DNA from: an uncultured Muribaculaceae bacterium
GTDB lineage: Bacteria > Bacteroidota > Bacteroidia > Bacteroidales > Muribaculaceae
DNA: 64,000 nt
Assembly (NCBI GenBank): GCA_947628305.1
Contig: CANQZG010000001.1
Span: 124,001 to 188,000 of the forward strand
Reading direction: 5' to 3'
The position numbers were made by a program, and so were the translations under genes. A model generated the notes under the pieces. The model saw nothing but the letters and a program-made list of their open reading frames with translations. It did no database searches and was not told where the DNA came from. This document shows positions 1 to 9,068 of this stretch, piece by piece (position 1 is the first letter of the stretch; every line of letters starts with the position of its first letter).

Positions 1-2
1 TT

Positions 3-1856
3 CTATATACCTGCTACAAAGGTGTCACAACACCCGTGATGACCGATTGGCGTCAAGACCAGAACATCAATTACTGCCAGCCGGTGCCGGGCCAACATGC
101 CGGCGACTACGCAGGCTGTACTGACGAATGGGTCATGGAAAACGCCCAGGCCGCTCCGATAGTACGCGCCAATTACTCCAACACCCTTTCAGCCAACAAC
201 AATCTCAATGTATTGAAGATTTACTCAATATGGCTCAATAACGTATTTTTGTTCCTTGAGAAACTTGAAGAGATAGGAGAACCCAATGGCATAGCCGATG
301 CCGAGACCATCAAGGAATGGCGTGCGGAAGCAAAATTCCTCCAGGCATTCTATCATTACCGGATGCTTCAGAGATACGGCCCCATCCCCGTTGTTGAACG
401 TCACAGTCCTTTGGATATAAGTTCAAGCGACTTCCCGGGGCGTATGCACTATGACTATTGCGTGGACTGGATATGTAAAAAACTCGACGAAGCCGCCGAA
501 GACCTTCCCGCCACACGCACCTCATCCGAGGTGGGCAGAGCAACCTCAGTTATCTGCAAGGCATTGAAAGCCCGCATTCTGCTTTACGCCGCATCGCCTC
601 TTTACAACGGCGAATTCCCTTTCCCCGAATGGAAAAACAAGATACAGACACCGGGGTACGGGTATGACCTCGTAAGCAATGAGTATGACCGCACAAAATG
701 GGAACGTGCCCTTCAGGCAAGCCGCGAGGCCCTTGACGCAGCGAGAGCAGCCGGACACGAACTATACCAAGGCAGCTCAACCTATGAAACCCAGGACATG
801 ATTAACAATACGTATGTTCCCGTTGACGGTGCCGATGACGATTTCAAACGCGCAGTTATCCGTATGCGTAATGTCAATGTACTCAAGGTATCCGAAGGTA
901 ACATTGAGTTGATTTGGTCATCACTTGCCAATAACGCCAACTCCTACGAATATCGCGCCCGCATAGTAAGAAACCCGTTGCCCAAAACCACCGCGCTCCC
1001 CAACGGCTTTACATCATCGACCGGTATCGTAGGACCGACTCTTGCCACCATACTTCGCTTCCAGACCAAGGACGGCTATCAGCCCGAAAACGACCCCAAC
1101 TTCACCCCCGAAAACGAATGGTTCAAATCGGCCGGCATCCCGGATAATGGCGATGCATTGCGCTCCCACATCATCAACCTGAACAAGAACCGGGAGCCTC
1201 GGTTCTATGCATGGTTCTCTTTTGACGGCGGAGACTACGGTACAACCTTGAAATACGGTCGCGGTCCGGTACACGTCAATATGCTCAGCACAAGCGCCCA
1301 GGGATATGATTCTTCCAAACCCCGCGATTATTCTACAACAGGATATAATACCCAGAAATACATCAATCCCCGCTCCAACATAAATGAGTCAGGCAAAGAA
1401 AGCTACATCTATGGGCCGCGCAACCTTATCCGTGTTGCCGAGCTGTATCTCAACATTGCCGAATGCCAGGCTGAATTAGGCAACACCCAGGAAGCACTCA
1501 ACAACATAAACATCATCCGCCGGAGGGCAGGAGCCAAAGAGCTTACCATCGACATGGTGGCCACAAGCGGAAAGAGCATTGTTGACTGGGCACGTGATGA
1601 ACGTTCGATTGAACTATTTGACGAGATGCACCGCTATTTCGACCTTCGCCGTTGGGTGATTGGAGAAGTATGCGGTCAAGGCAAACGCCTGGGTCTGAAT
1701 TCAAGGGTCAACAATCCCACTTTCGAGCAATTCAACACCGTCACCTCCATAAATCAGGGACATATCTACAATTGGGGCGACCGCATGTATCTGTATCCCA
1801 TAGACGCACAGGAACTGTATGCCAACCCCAACATGGTTCAAAGTCCCGGTTACTAA
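3..1856 (+). CDS. SusD/RagB-family outer-membrane glycan-binding lipoprotein, 5' truncated by the window edge
   Basis: The reading frame is open from base 3, so the GTG/ATG near base 36 is internal and the true start, with its signal peptide and lipobox, lies upstream. The visible part (about 617 residues) has SusD features: a TPR-like alpha-helical body (FLFLEKLEEIGE, then EWRAEAKFLQAFYHYRMLQRYGP) and the C-terminal SusD block (RNLIRVAELYLNIAECQAELG, LNNINIIRRRAGA, RYFDLRRW) ending in a typical YPIDAQEL tail. SusD proteins sit on the outer surface as a lid over a SusC TonB-dependent channel and bind oligosaccharides; the SusC gene is expected just upstream. The lipoprotein gene that follows starts 19 bases after the stop, which suggests an operon. 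The sugar bound cannot be told from the sequence. Confidence 0.93.
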   Translation, partial: LYTCYKGVTTPVMTDWRQDQNINYCQPVPGQHAGDYAGCTDEWVMENAQAAPIVRANYSNTLSANNNLNVLKIYSIWLNNVFLFLEKLEEIGEPNGIADAETIKEWRAEAKFLQAFYHYRMLQRYGPIPVVERHSPLDISSSDFPGRMHYDYCVDWICKKLDEAAEDLPATRTSSEVGRATSVICKALKARILLYAASPLYNGEFPFPEWKNKIQTPGYGYDLVSNEYDRTKWERALQASREALDAARAAGHELYQGSSTYETQDMINNTYVPVDGADDDFKRAVIRMRNVNVLKVSEGNIELIWSSLANNANSYEYRARIVRNPLPKTTALPNGFTSSTGIVGPTLATILRFQTKDGYQPENDPNFTPENEWFKSAGIPDNGDALRSHIINLNKNREPRFYAWFSFDGGDYGTTLKYGRGPVHVNMLSTSAQGYDSSKPRDYSTTGYNTQKYINPRSNINESGKESYIYGPRNLIRVAELYLNIAECQAELGNTQEALNNINIIRRRAGAKELTIDMVATSGKSIVDWARDERSIELFDEMHRYFDLRRWVIGEVCGQGKRLGLNSRVNNPTFEQFNTVTSINQGHIYNWGDRMYLYPIDAQELYANPNMVQSPGY

Positions 1857-1875
1857 CCCTACATCCATAAAAATC

Positions 1876-3237
1876 ATGAAAATTAGAAATAAATTCTTAG
1901 CGGCCCTGATTTCACTGGCGGCAGTGGCTATAACGGGTTGCGACAATTACGATAACCGATACATCGATGAATATGCCTCGGTGGTACGTCTCAAAACCTA
2001 CGGTCAACAGACCATCACTGTCCCAGCCGAAGGTCCGGCCGAGGAGCTCTCCATTGAAGTGCTCCGTTCAGGTCACGATATCGCACGAAACTCAAAGGCA
2101 GTGCTTCGCGCAATGAGTGACGAAGAATGGCAATCCTACTCCAAGACCTACGGTCTCTCAAGATTCCACAAAATCCCTGACGCCAGCTTTAGTTTCCCCA
2201 ACGAAGGCGTAATCAACTTTGCCCCCGACCAGGTTTCAGAGACCGCTTCGGTAATGATTCAGCCGGCACAAATCAAGGCATTTAAGAACACTTTGCCTGA
2301 AGCTGAACAAAAAGGCGACGATTATGCGCATAAAGCCTGTCTGCCTCTTGTTCTTGAAGCCGAGGACGGTTCTGTATTTACAGACCAACAGAATCTGCTG
2401 TATGTGATGAATGTGGCACTTGGAGCAGGCGACATACTCTATGATGACGACTTCACATGGTGCAACAGTCCTAAAATGACGACAAACGTTATCCTGCATC
2501 AGACAGCCAACGAGAAAAACAACTCTTTCCTGCCCGCCAAGATACTGGAACTCGGCATACAGAACCCCGGATGGCAACAGGCGACATTCACCCTTAACGA
2601 AGACCACACCCTACGACTTGCCCCGGACCCCGGCGTAGACCCCACAAATTTCTTCGACCATGTGGAAAACGCAGTATATATGCGCCCCGGATACCTCAAA
2701 ATCGGTAATTCCAACTTTGCCGGGGCACTGGTAACACCGGCCAAAGCCATGGAACAGCTCGGTAATCAGACCGCCGACATCGAGGTGACATTCCGCATGT
2801 GCAGCTTCTCCTCGCCCGCTTCGGCAACAAAGGCCGGCGATAAAGACGCCACCAATGTATATGTAGGTATCTGGGATGGCTGCAAAGGTGAAGTCGCCGA
2901 TGCCGATTATGACCAGGTCGCGAACGGTTGGACCTATAAATGCAAATGGTTTGACGTTACCAACTATTACCAGTCGCTTTTCATGGAATATGGCCCCGAC
3001 TATGACGCATGGGCCGATGAACTCTCTCTTTACACGATGCGCGTAAATGGAGTCAATGCCAACACCCGTCTTTTTATGTTCTTCGGTGGCTATGGTTCAG
3101 AACTTGCAAGTCACACTACTCCCACCACCATCACCCTGATGATAAATGGAGAAGCCAAGACATTCCCCTTTAAGGCAAATCGTAACCGAATCGCACTGAA
3201 GGGATGCAAGATGCGAATCCTGAATATAAAGAATTAG
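1876..3237 (+). CDS. Surface lipoprotein of the SusCD locus (BT_3987-like N-terminal domain)
   Basis: The ATG at 1876 is preferred over an upstream in-frame start at 1819 because it begins a clear lipoprotein signal: a basic N-terminus, a hydrophobic stretch and the lipobox AITGC with Cys22 as lipidation site. The result is a 453-residue protein. The first ~150 mature residues (SVVRLKTYGQQTITV onward) resemble the Ig-like N-terminal domain common in PUL surface lipoproteins. The rest, starting near GDILYDDDFTW, looks like a beta-rich carbohydrate-binding module, but I do not recognise the exact family. It lies directly behind the SusD gene and is followed by a strong terminator, so it is probably the last gene of the susCD operon. 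Likely role: surface capture of the same glycan (inference). Confidence 0.85.
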   Translation: MKIRNKFLAALISLAAVAITGCDNYDNRYIDEYASVVRLKTYGQQTITVPAEGPAEELSIEVLRSGHDIARNSKAVLRAMSDEEWQSYSKTYGLSRFHKIPDASFSFPNEGVINFAPDQVSETASVMIQPAQIKAFKNTLPEAEQKGDDYAHKACLPLVLEAEDGSVFTDQQNLLYVMNVALGAGDILYDDDFTWCNSPKMTTNVILHQTANEKNNSFLPAKILELGIQNPGWQQATFTLNEDHTLRLAPDPGVDPTNFFDHVENAVYMRPGYLKIGNSNFAGALVTPAKAMEQLGNQTADIEVTFRMCSFSSPASATKAGDKDATNVYVGIWDGCKGEVADADYDQVANGWTYKCKWFDVTNYYQSLFMEYGPDYDAWADELSLYTMRVNGVNANTRLFMFFGGYGSELASHTTPTTITLMINGEAKTFPFKANRNRIALKGCKMRILNIKN

Positions 3238-3260
3238 ACTGTAATCACATTATTTCTCGC

Positions 3261-3296
3261 AAGGCCGTGCTTCACCACTACGAAGCACGGCCTTTT
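3261..3296 (+). terminator. Rho-independent terminator after the SusD operon
   Basis: A 13-bp perfect stem (AAGGCCGTGCTTC with its complement) and a short loop are followed by TTTT, 23 bases past the lipoprotein stop codon. Confidence 0.8.
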
Positions 3297-3298
3297 AG

Positions 3299-3541
3299 TG
3301 TGTCGCAAAATTGAAAATTAATGCAACATCGCGCGGGTGTTGCAAAATTGATATTTTGTGCCAAATCGTAGGGACGGGGCGTGTCCCCGTCCGATAGGGT
3401 CGATTGATTTATAGCGATTTATGATGACGGAGAGTGTTGCAAAACTGATTTTTGTGTAAAATCGTAGGGACGCGTCCGAGGGAATTGCAGACTATCAACT
3501 ATTTGTAATAGAAGACGCGCACGTTGGCGCGTCACTACGAT
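3299..3541. repeat. Cluster of REP-like GTAGGGACG / GTTGCAAAA repeat units
   Basis: This intergenic stretch (part of the 453-bp gap 3238-3690) holds three related units. TCGTAGGGACG occurs at 3366 and 3462, and its reverse complement, in the form GACGCGC...GCGTCACTACGA, at 3514-3541. The first two are preceded by similar TGTTGCAAAAnTGAT...TTTTGTG segments. The 3366-3392 unit is itself a GGGACGGGG/CCCCGTCC hairpin. The same units recur at 43498-43574. I see no coding potential here. Confidence 0.7.
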
Positions 3542-3587
3542 ATTGATTTGCGGGTTTTGCAACGCTTTCAATTTTTTTGCGGAAATG

Positions 3588-3619
3588 TTTGCTAATGAAA
3601 GAATGTATTATTACCTTTG
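3588..3619 (+). promoter_or_regulatory. Bacteroidetes-type promoter TTTG-N20-TACCTTTG
   Basis: The -33 element TTTG is at 3588-3591 and the -7 element TACCTTTG at 3612-3619, with exactly 20 bases between. This is a full match to the Bacteroidetes primary-sigma consensus. It lies 71 bases upstream of the ATG at 3691. Confidence 0.8.
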
Positions 3620-3635
3620 CGCAAACGGTTGCGCA
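3618..3635. promoter_or_regulatory. LacI/PurR-type operator overlapping the transcription start
   Basis: TGCGCAA-ACGG-TTGCGCA is a 7-bp perfect inverted repeat around a 4-base centre. It closely resembles LacI-family operators (PurR ACGCAAACGTTTGCGT) and begins inside the -7 box, so a bound repressor would block initiation. No LacI-family gene is in the window. Confidence 0.55.
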
Positions 3636-3690
3636 GAAATCTGCATGACCTTTCGTAAAACTCCATTTAACAACCCATCACATCCCTGCA

Positions 3691-5316
3691 ATGACAAACA
3701 GAATCCTTCCAACCCTATTAGCAATCGCCTTGAGTCTACCATCCATGGCAGCCAAGCCCAAATGGATGCCCGACTATAACAAAATCACAGAAAAAGCGCA
3801 AAATGGCTATCTTGTGCCGATAAGGCCATGCAATATCCCCGGTAATCCCGACTGGAACACCTATGCCAAGAAATTCATATATGCGCCTGTGTTTAGTTTC
3901 CCTGCCAAAACGGATGCAAAAAAATATCTTTATCGCCTTTCCCAAGGAAATAATGTATGGAAGTTTTCTGCAAAAACACCAAATGAATCCCTTGCGCCTG
4001 TGTGGAAAAAGATACCCGTCGGAAATACTTCTCTTGTAGTATTGGCAGTCGGTAAAAACAACACGATTGATACTGTCGGTGTCCGCAAATTTTTCCGAGA
4101 TTTCCCATACGAAGGTCCATACACCGGAGCCATGCGCGATTATCGCCAGGCAGCACGTAAAGCCGCCTACCAGTTTCATCACAACCCCTTTGTGCAATAT
4201 TGGAAAACTCACGATGAACCTAACATGGACTGGCATAAAAACACCTATCCCGCCAAGATTGTAGGCTCGACCGTCAGAATGGAATGCCTGGTGGCCCGTG
4301 AGTTCCCCGAACTACGCGACAACGCTGTGAAAATAGCCGAAAATGCTGTAGGTTATCTTATCAGAATCGCTCAGCCGGCAGATGCCCCTCTCGCCTATTT
4401 TCCACCCACCTATTACAAAGAACCGTCAAGCAAAAACACGACTCAATATCGCGTCTATCAGGCCAATAAGAACAACTGCATGTTACTTGAAGCGGTTTAT
4501 CTCGGCGAAGGACTCCTTGACCTATATGAGCTGACAGGCAAGAAAGAATATCTTGATTATTCAAAGAATATAGCCCGCACTTACGTCAGGCGACAGAATC
4601 CCGATGGGTCTTGGCCCGTAAAAGTCAACCTTTCAACAGGAGAGCCTCTTAACGAGGCCCGCTGCACACCGGCCACGCTTTTTGATTACCTTAACCGATT
4701 GTCGCGCGACTACGGCATGAACGAGCTTGAGTCGGCGGTGGCTAAAGGCGAGGATTGGATGAACCGTGTAGCACTCCCAAGATTTGACCTTTCAGGCCAG
4801 TTTGAAGATGTCAGTGTGGATATGAAACCTTACGAAAACCTCAACAGCTGCACATCAAGCGAATATGCCATGTATCTACTCTCCGGCAAAAATCCCGGGG
4901 ACACGGCTCTCCGTCATGCACGCGACCTGACACTCATGGTCGAAGACCAGTTCTGTCACTGGGATGTATTACCTGACGCAAAGGGTTTCCAATGGGAACC
5001 GACCCCTTGTGTGCATGAACAATTCAAATATGAGATGCCCATTGACAACAGTACCGCGCTTCTTGCGGGAGCATTCCTGTCACTCTATGAAAAGACAGGC
5101 AATGAAGTGTACCTGGCAAAAGCAAAGGCTTTGCTTGACTCAATTGTCAACGTTGAATCAATTATCAACGGGGAACTTCCTACTATATGGGACTTCAACG
5201 GAAAATCACGCAGCGGGGTTCGCTCTCATTGGTCAAACTGTACATTCATGGCCGTATCGCAGCTTATGCGTATGGCTGATTTTGAAGACACCCATTTCGC
5301 TCAAAAGAAAAAATAA
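3691..5316 (+). CDS. Secreted alpha/alpha-toroid protein, putative glycan-active enzyme
   Basis: The 541-residue protein has a signal peptide (ILPTLLAIALSLPSMAA, cleavage near residue 21) and no lipobox, so it is probably periplasmic. From about residue 150 on, regularly spaced helices carry aromatic and glycine-rich turns (LLDLYELTGKKEYLDYSK, RRQNPDGSWPV, LYEKTGNEVYLAKAKALL, HWSNCTFMAVSQLM). This is the pattern of (alpha/alpha)6-barrel glycan lyases and glycosidases. I cannot assign a CAZy family or a catalytic residue. It sits 450 bp after the SusD operon but has its own promoter and LacI-type operator, so it is controlled separately. A role in degrading the imported glycan is inference from context. 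Confidence 0.7.
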   Translation: MTNRILPTLLAIALSLPSMAAKPKWMPDYNKITEKAQNGYLVPIRPCNIPGNPDWNTYAKKFIYAPVFSFPAKTDAKKYLYRLSQGNNVWKFSAKTPNESLAPVWKKIPVGNTSLVVLAVGKNNTIDTVGVRKFFRDFPYEGPYTGAMRDYRQAARKAAYQFHHNPFVQYWKTHDEPNMDWHKNTYPAKIVGSTVRMECLVAREFPELRDNAVKIAENAVGYLIRIAQPADAPLAYFPPTYYKEPSSKNTTQYRVYQANKNNCMLLEAVYLGEGLLDLYELTGKKEYLDYSKNIARTYVRRQNPDGSWPVKVNLSTGEPLNEARCTPATLFDYLNRLSRDYGMNELESAVAKGEDWMNRVALPRFDLSGQFEDVSVDMKPYENLNSCTSSEYAMYLLSGKNPGDTALRHARDLTLMVEDQFCHWDVLPDAKGFQWEPTPCVHEQFKYEMPIDNSTALLAGAFLSLYEKTGNEVYLAKAKALLDSIVNVESIINGELPTIWDFNGKSRSGVRSHWSNCTFMAVSQLMRMADFEDTHFAQKKK

Positions 5317-5873
5317 AATTTCAAAAAGGTATAATAAAGATTGCATAAGGTAAATCTCAAATTACCCGTCGCCATGACCGCTGTGAAGCGTGATTGGCGG
5401 CGATTTTATTTATCCCGTTCCCATAAAAATGCCGTCAAGGAGTACTGCATGCGGAATCTGCAAAATTCAAACATACTCTTAGAATATGATATTGATGGGG
5501 TAATTGAGGTAGGCACAAAAAAAATTGATTGTCTCCCGACAACCAATCTTAGTTAACCTTAAATCTAATACCATGAAAAACACGATGCAAAGATAGGGGG
5601 TTTCTGAAAACCATCAAAATATTTCAGCAACAAAAATCATTATTTCAACTATTTTTTAATCAAAAATCCGTTTTTACACCATTAATACGATTTTTTGCTC
5701 GATTTAGCCATATTATCATGACAATATGACACAGGTGTCATTTTCAGTTACAACACACGCCACCTTTAGTGTCGTTAACATTATTTCACGCCGTTGATTT
5801 AAAACGCCATGTAACATACCGCCGATTGATGCGTCTATTATATCGAATGGCAATACGCCCGGTTCATCACATC
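5317..5873. other. Non-coding gap of 557 bp upstream of the ABC efflux operon
   Basis: I see no convincing gene. An imperfect stem-loop at about 5368-5403 (CGTCGCCATGACCGCT against AGCGTGATTGGCGGCG) followed by a T-rich run may end the preceding transcript. A very short frame ATGAAAAACACG...TAG at 5573 looks like a gene start that stops after seven codons and could be a decayed remnant. The right half is strongly AT-rich and holds the inverted repeat at 5726. Confidence 0.5.
5726..5741. promoter_or_regulatory. Perfect inverted repeat ATGACAC-AG-GTGTCAT, candidate operator
   Basis: A 7+2+7 perfect palindrome lies about 133 bases upstream of the ABC ATPase start in an AT-rich region. The size fits a dimeric regulator such as a TetR/MarR-type efflux repressor. 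No regulator gene is adjacent. Confidence 0.35.
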
Positions 5874-6545
5874 ATGATTATACAGCTTAAAGATATAAAC
5901 AAGACCTACCCCGGGAGCGTCCCCCTGCATGTACTCAAGGGGATAAACCTCGACATCGAGCGTGGCGAACTGGTGTCAATAATGGGGGCATCAGGTTCGG
6001 GCAAATCCACGTTGCTCAACATAATAGGCATACTCGACAACTATGACACAGGCAGTTACACCCTTGACGGCATTCCGATAAAAGGCTTAAACGAGAACCG
6101 CGCCGCCGAGTTGCGTAACCGCATGATAGGATTCGTGTTCCAGTCATTCAACCTCATCAGCTACAAGAACGCCGTCGAGAACGTGGCACTGCCGTTGTTC
6201 TATCAAGGCGTGTCCCGTCGGCAGCGCAACCGGCTCGCCATGGAACAACTTGAACGTATGGGCCTCGCCGACCGCGCACACCACCTTCCCGGAGAGATGT
6301 CGGGCGGTCAGAAACAGCGCGTGGCGATTGCCCGGGCATTAATCACCAAGCCGTCAATAATCCTCGCCGACGAGCCGACAGGCGCGCTCGACTCCCACAC
6401 CTCCCGCGAGGTGATGGAGGTGTTCCGCTCATTGAACGCCCAAGGGATGACAATCGTCATCGTCACCCACGACCCCGGTGTGGGGGCGGAGACTAACCGC
6501 ATAATACGCATCTCCGACGGAATCATAATGCCTGACAATGCTTGA
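5874..6545 (+). CDS. ABC transporter ATP-binding protein, MacB/LolD type
   Basis: The start at 5874 is chosen because the family-typical N-terminus MIIQLKDINKTY begins there; the 35 residues upstream are not conserved-looking. All nucleotide-binding motifs are present in the 223-residue protein: Walker A GASGSGKST at 38-46, Q-loop Gln90, signature SGGQKQR at 143-149, Walker B IILADEP at 162-168 and switch His199. It powers the two FtsX/MacB permeases encoded next; its stop overlaps the first permease start by 8 bases, implying translational coupling. With the HlyD and TolC genes downstream it forms a tripartite efflux system. The substrate is unknown (antibiotics, peptides or lipids are possible for the family). 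Confidence 0.93.
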   Translation: MIIQLKDINKTYPGSVPLHVLKGINLDIERGELVSIMGASGSGKSTLLNIIGILDNYDTGSYTLDGIPIKGLNENRAAELRNRMIGFVFQSFNLISYKNAVENVALPLFYQGVSRRQRNRLAMEQLERMGLADRAHHLPGEMSGGQKQRVAIARALITKPSIILADEPTGALDSHTSREVMEVFRSLNAQGMTIVIVTHDPGVGAETNRIIRISDGIIMPDNA

Positions 6546-7764
6546 CCTCGCCCGTGAAATAATGCAGACAATACGCACCAATAAAGTGCGCACCGCCCTG
6601 ACAGGACTGGCCGTGGCATGGGGCATTTTCATGCTCATCATCCTTCTTGGGCTGGCCCGCGGAGTCTTCAATTCATTCGACGATTTCACGTCCAAACGCG
6701 AGCAAAAGACCGTACGCGTCAGGAACGGCTCAACAACAATGCCTTACAAAGGTTACAACAAAGGCCGATGGATTAAACTGAAGGACACCGACATTAACGC
6801 CCTTGTCAACGCTCCCGACAACAAATACATACGCAATGCCGTAGCGGTCAAATACATCGACTCGGCAAAGGTATCGACACAACGCGACTATATCTCCAAC
6901 GGCCTGCAAGGGGTCTTCCCGCAGACAATCCGGCTGTCAGGCGTGGACATGTACCGCGGCCGATTCATCAACGAGACCGATATACGCGAAATGCGCAAGG
7001 TCACGGTTTTGTCAAAGAAAAGTGCCGAAACATTGTTTGGCGATGCCGACAACGCCATAGGCCAACGGGTCACATCCCTCGGACTATCCTGGCATGTCGT
7101 GGGCGTTTACACACGCGAATGGAACGAGGACGAGACATTCATCCCATTTTCCACCGCGATGATGATGTCAGGCAACAACGGCGAGGTACACTCGTTCAGG
7201 GTGCTTATAGGCAATGTCGCGAACGAGGCCAACGGAGATAAAGCCGAGGAGGAAATCAGGAGGATTCTTGCCCGGGAGCATAAATTCGCCCCCGATGACA
7301 AAGGGGCGGTGGGAATGTGGAACCAGTTCACCAACGAATTGACAACACGCTCGGCACTGGGTATTCTTGATATCGCGATATGGGTTATCGGGATATTCAC
7401 AATGCTGTCGGGAATCGTGGGGGTTAGCAACATTATGTTCGTTTCGGTCAGGGAACGCACCCATGAGATAGGAATCAGGCGTGCCATCGGGGCGAAACCA
7501 CGGAACATATTGACCCAAATCGTCCTTGAGAGTGTGTCTATCACAACGATATTCGGTTACATAGGGATTGTCGCAGGGATGCTCGTCATGCAGCTCGTGG
7601 CGGCCGTCGTCGGGGAGTCCGACGGATTCAAGAACCCCACCGTCGACCTATCAATCGCCATTAAAGTAACCGTTGTATTAATCATAGCCGGCGCATTGGC
7701 GGGACTGTTTCCCGCGCTTAAAGCGACCAAAGTCAAACCCGTGGAGGCATTGCGCGATGAATAA
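6538..7764 (+). CDS. MacB-like ABC transporter permease, first paralogue
   Basis: This 408-residue inner-membrane protein has a transmembrane helix near residues 18-38, a periplasmic MacB-PCD domain (about 40-275) and three C-terminal helices forming the FtsX domain. The coupling motif ERTHEIGIRRAIGAKPRNI lies between helices two and three. It starts 8 bases inside the ATPase gene and is followed after 2 bases by a second permease of the same fold. The pair probably forms a heterodimer with the ATPase. Both permeases share the sequence TTMPYKGYNKG at the start of the periplasmic domain, which shows that they arose by duplication. Confidence 0.92.
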   Translation: MLDLAREIMQTIRTNKVRTALTGLAVAWGIFMLIILLGLARGVFNSFDDFTSKREQKTVRVRNGSTTMPYKGYNKGRWIKLKDTDINALVNAPDNKYIRNAVAVKYIDSAKVSTQRDYISNGLQGVFPQTIRLSGVDMYRGRFINETDIREMRKVTVLSKKSAETLFGDADNAIGQRVTSLGLSWHVVGVYTREWNEDETFIPFSTAMMMSGNNGEVHSFRVLIGNVANEANGDKAEEEIRRILAREHKFAPDDKGAVGMWNQFTNELTTRSALGILDIAIWVIGIFTMLSGIVGVSNIMFVSVRERTHEIGIRRAIGAKPRNILTQIVLESVSITTIFGYIGIVAGMLVMQLVAAVVGESDGFKNPTVDLSIAIKVTVVLIIAGALAGLFPALKATKVKPVEALRDE

Positions 7765-7766
7765 CG

Positions 7767-9014
7767 ATGAAGAACCCGATATTTGACATAGAGAACTGGC
7801 GAGAAATCGGCGCGACACTCGCACGCAACAAGACGCGGACATTTCTCACGGCATTCGGCATCTTCTGGGGCACAGCCATGCTGGCTATGCTGTGGGGAGG
7901 TGCAAAAGGTCTCGAAGGGATGCTGATGCGCAACTTTTCAGGCTTCGCCACCAACCTTGGCGCAGTGTTCCCCTCACGCACGACAATGCCCTATAAAGGA
8001 TACAACAAGGGCATGGAATGGGACCTGACAATCAACGACATCGCCAACATAAGGCGTATGACACCCGGAATCGATTGTTCAACGACCATATCAGGAATAT
8101 GGGGCAAAGTCAACTACGCGACCAAAAGCAAGAACGCAACCGCGATAGGCATCGAAAGCGACTATACACGCATACTTGTCCCTGTCATCTATTCAGGCCG
8201 GCTCATCAACCAGAGCGATGTCGCTTCCACGCGCAAGGTCGCCGTCATCGGCAAGAACCTCGCGGATGAATTGTTCGGCGATGAACCATCCGTAGGCAAA
8301 TACATCTCCATCAACGGCATCTATCTTCTCGTCATCGGTGTCGCGGGACAGACATCCGAGGTGCAGCTGTATGGCCGCATCGATGACAGTGTTCTTATCC
8401 CAGCCTCGACAATGTTCCGTGCATTCCGGCACACCAACGACGTCGAGGGTTTCCTATACACCGCAGTCAAAGGCAAGACCCCGACCGACCTGCAGCCATA
8501 TATCCGCCGCGCTGTCCTTGCGTCGCACCCTATCGACCCTGACGATGACGGCGCACTGTGGTTCATGGATATCTCCGAGAGATTCAAGATGGTTGAAACT
8601 CTGTTCTTAGGCATCAGCCTGTTGGCGTTGTTCGTGGGCGCAGGTTCGCTAATGGCCGGAATCATCGGCGTAGGCAATATCATGTGGATAATCGTCAAGG
8701 AACGCACGCAGGAGATAGGCATACGCCGTGCAATCGGGGCGAAGCCACGTGACATCATCATGCAGATTCTGTCGGAGAGTGTCGTGCTGACGACCATCGC
8801 CGGAATCGCCGGTGTATGCTTCGCGACAATAGTCCTCGGCATCGCCGACAAGATAACGTATGACCCGGTGCTCGGTTCGGCTCACTTCGAACTGCATTTC
8901 AGGCACGCGGTCTTCATCGTGCTGACATTCATGACCCTGGGGACTGCAGCCGGGACAATGCCCGCAATCAAGGCCATGCGCATCAAACCGGTCGAAGCGA
9001 TGAGGGACAAATGA
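7767..9014 (+). CDS. MacB-like ABC transporter permease, second paralogue
   Basis: The 415-residue protein has the same plan as its neighbour: first helix near 30-50, a periplasmic MacB-PCD domain, and a three-helix FtsX domain with ERTQEIGIRRAIGAKPRDI. The gene begins 2 bases after the stop of the first permease. Two different permeases in tandem, rather than one, point to an asymmetric transporter. The downstream adaptor gene is 269 bp away, separated by the palindromic element at 9069-9267, which may weaken or end co-transcription. Confidence 0.92.
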   Translation: MKNPIFDIENWREIGATLARNKTRTFLTAFGIFWGTAMLAMLWGGAKGLEGMLMRNFSGFATNLGAVFPSRTTMPYKGYNKGMEWDLTINDIANIRRMTPGIDCSTTISGIWGKVNYATKSKNATAIGIESDYTRILVPVIYSGRLINQSDVASTRKVAVIGKNLADELFGDEPSVGKYISINGIYLLVIGVAGQTSEVQLYGRIDDSVLIPASTMFRAFRHTNDVEGFLYTAVKGKTPTDLQPYIRRAVLASHPIDPDDDGALWFMDISERFKMVETLFLGISLLALFVGAGSLMAGIIGVGNIMWIIVKERTQEIGIRRAIGAKPRDIIMQILSESVVLTTIAGIAGVCFATIVLGIADKITYDPVLGSAHFELHFRHAVFIVLTFMTLGTAAGTMPAIKAMRIKPVEAMRDK

Positions 9015-9068
9015 AGGATTTAGTTTAGAGTTTAGAGTTGATAGCTTATGGTTTAAAGTTTAAAATAT

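Noticed and set aside
3543..3779. 78-codon open frame upstream of the alpha/alpha-toroid gene
   Set aside because: Covers the promoter and operator and overlaps the real signal peptide in another frame.
5341..5556. 71-codon open frame in the gap before the efflux operon
   Set aside because: Runs through a stem-loop, has no promoter or ribosome site, and the composition is not gene-like.
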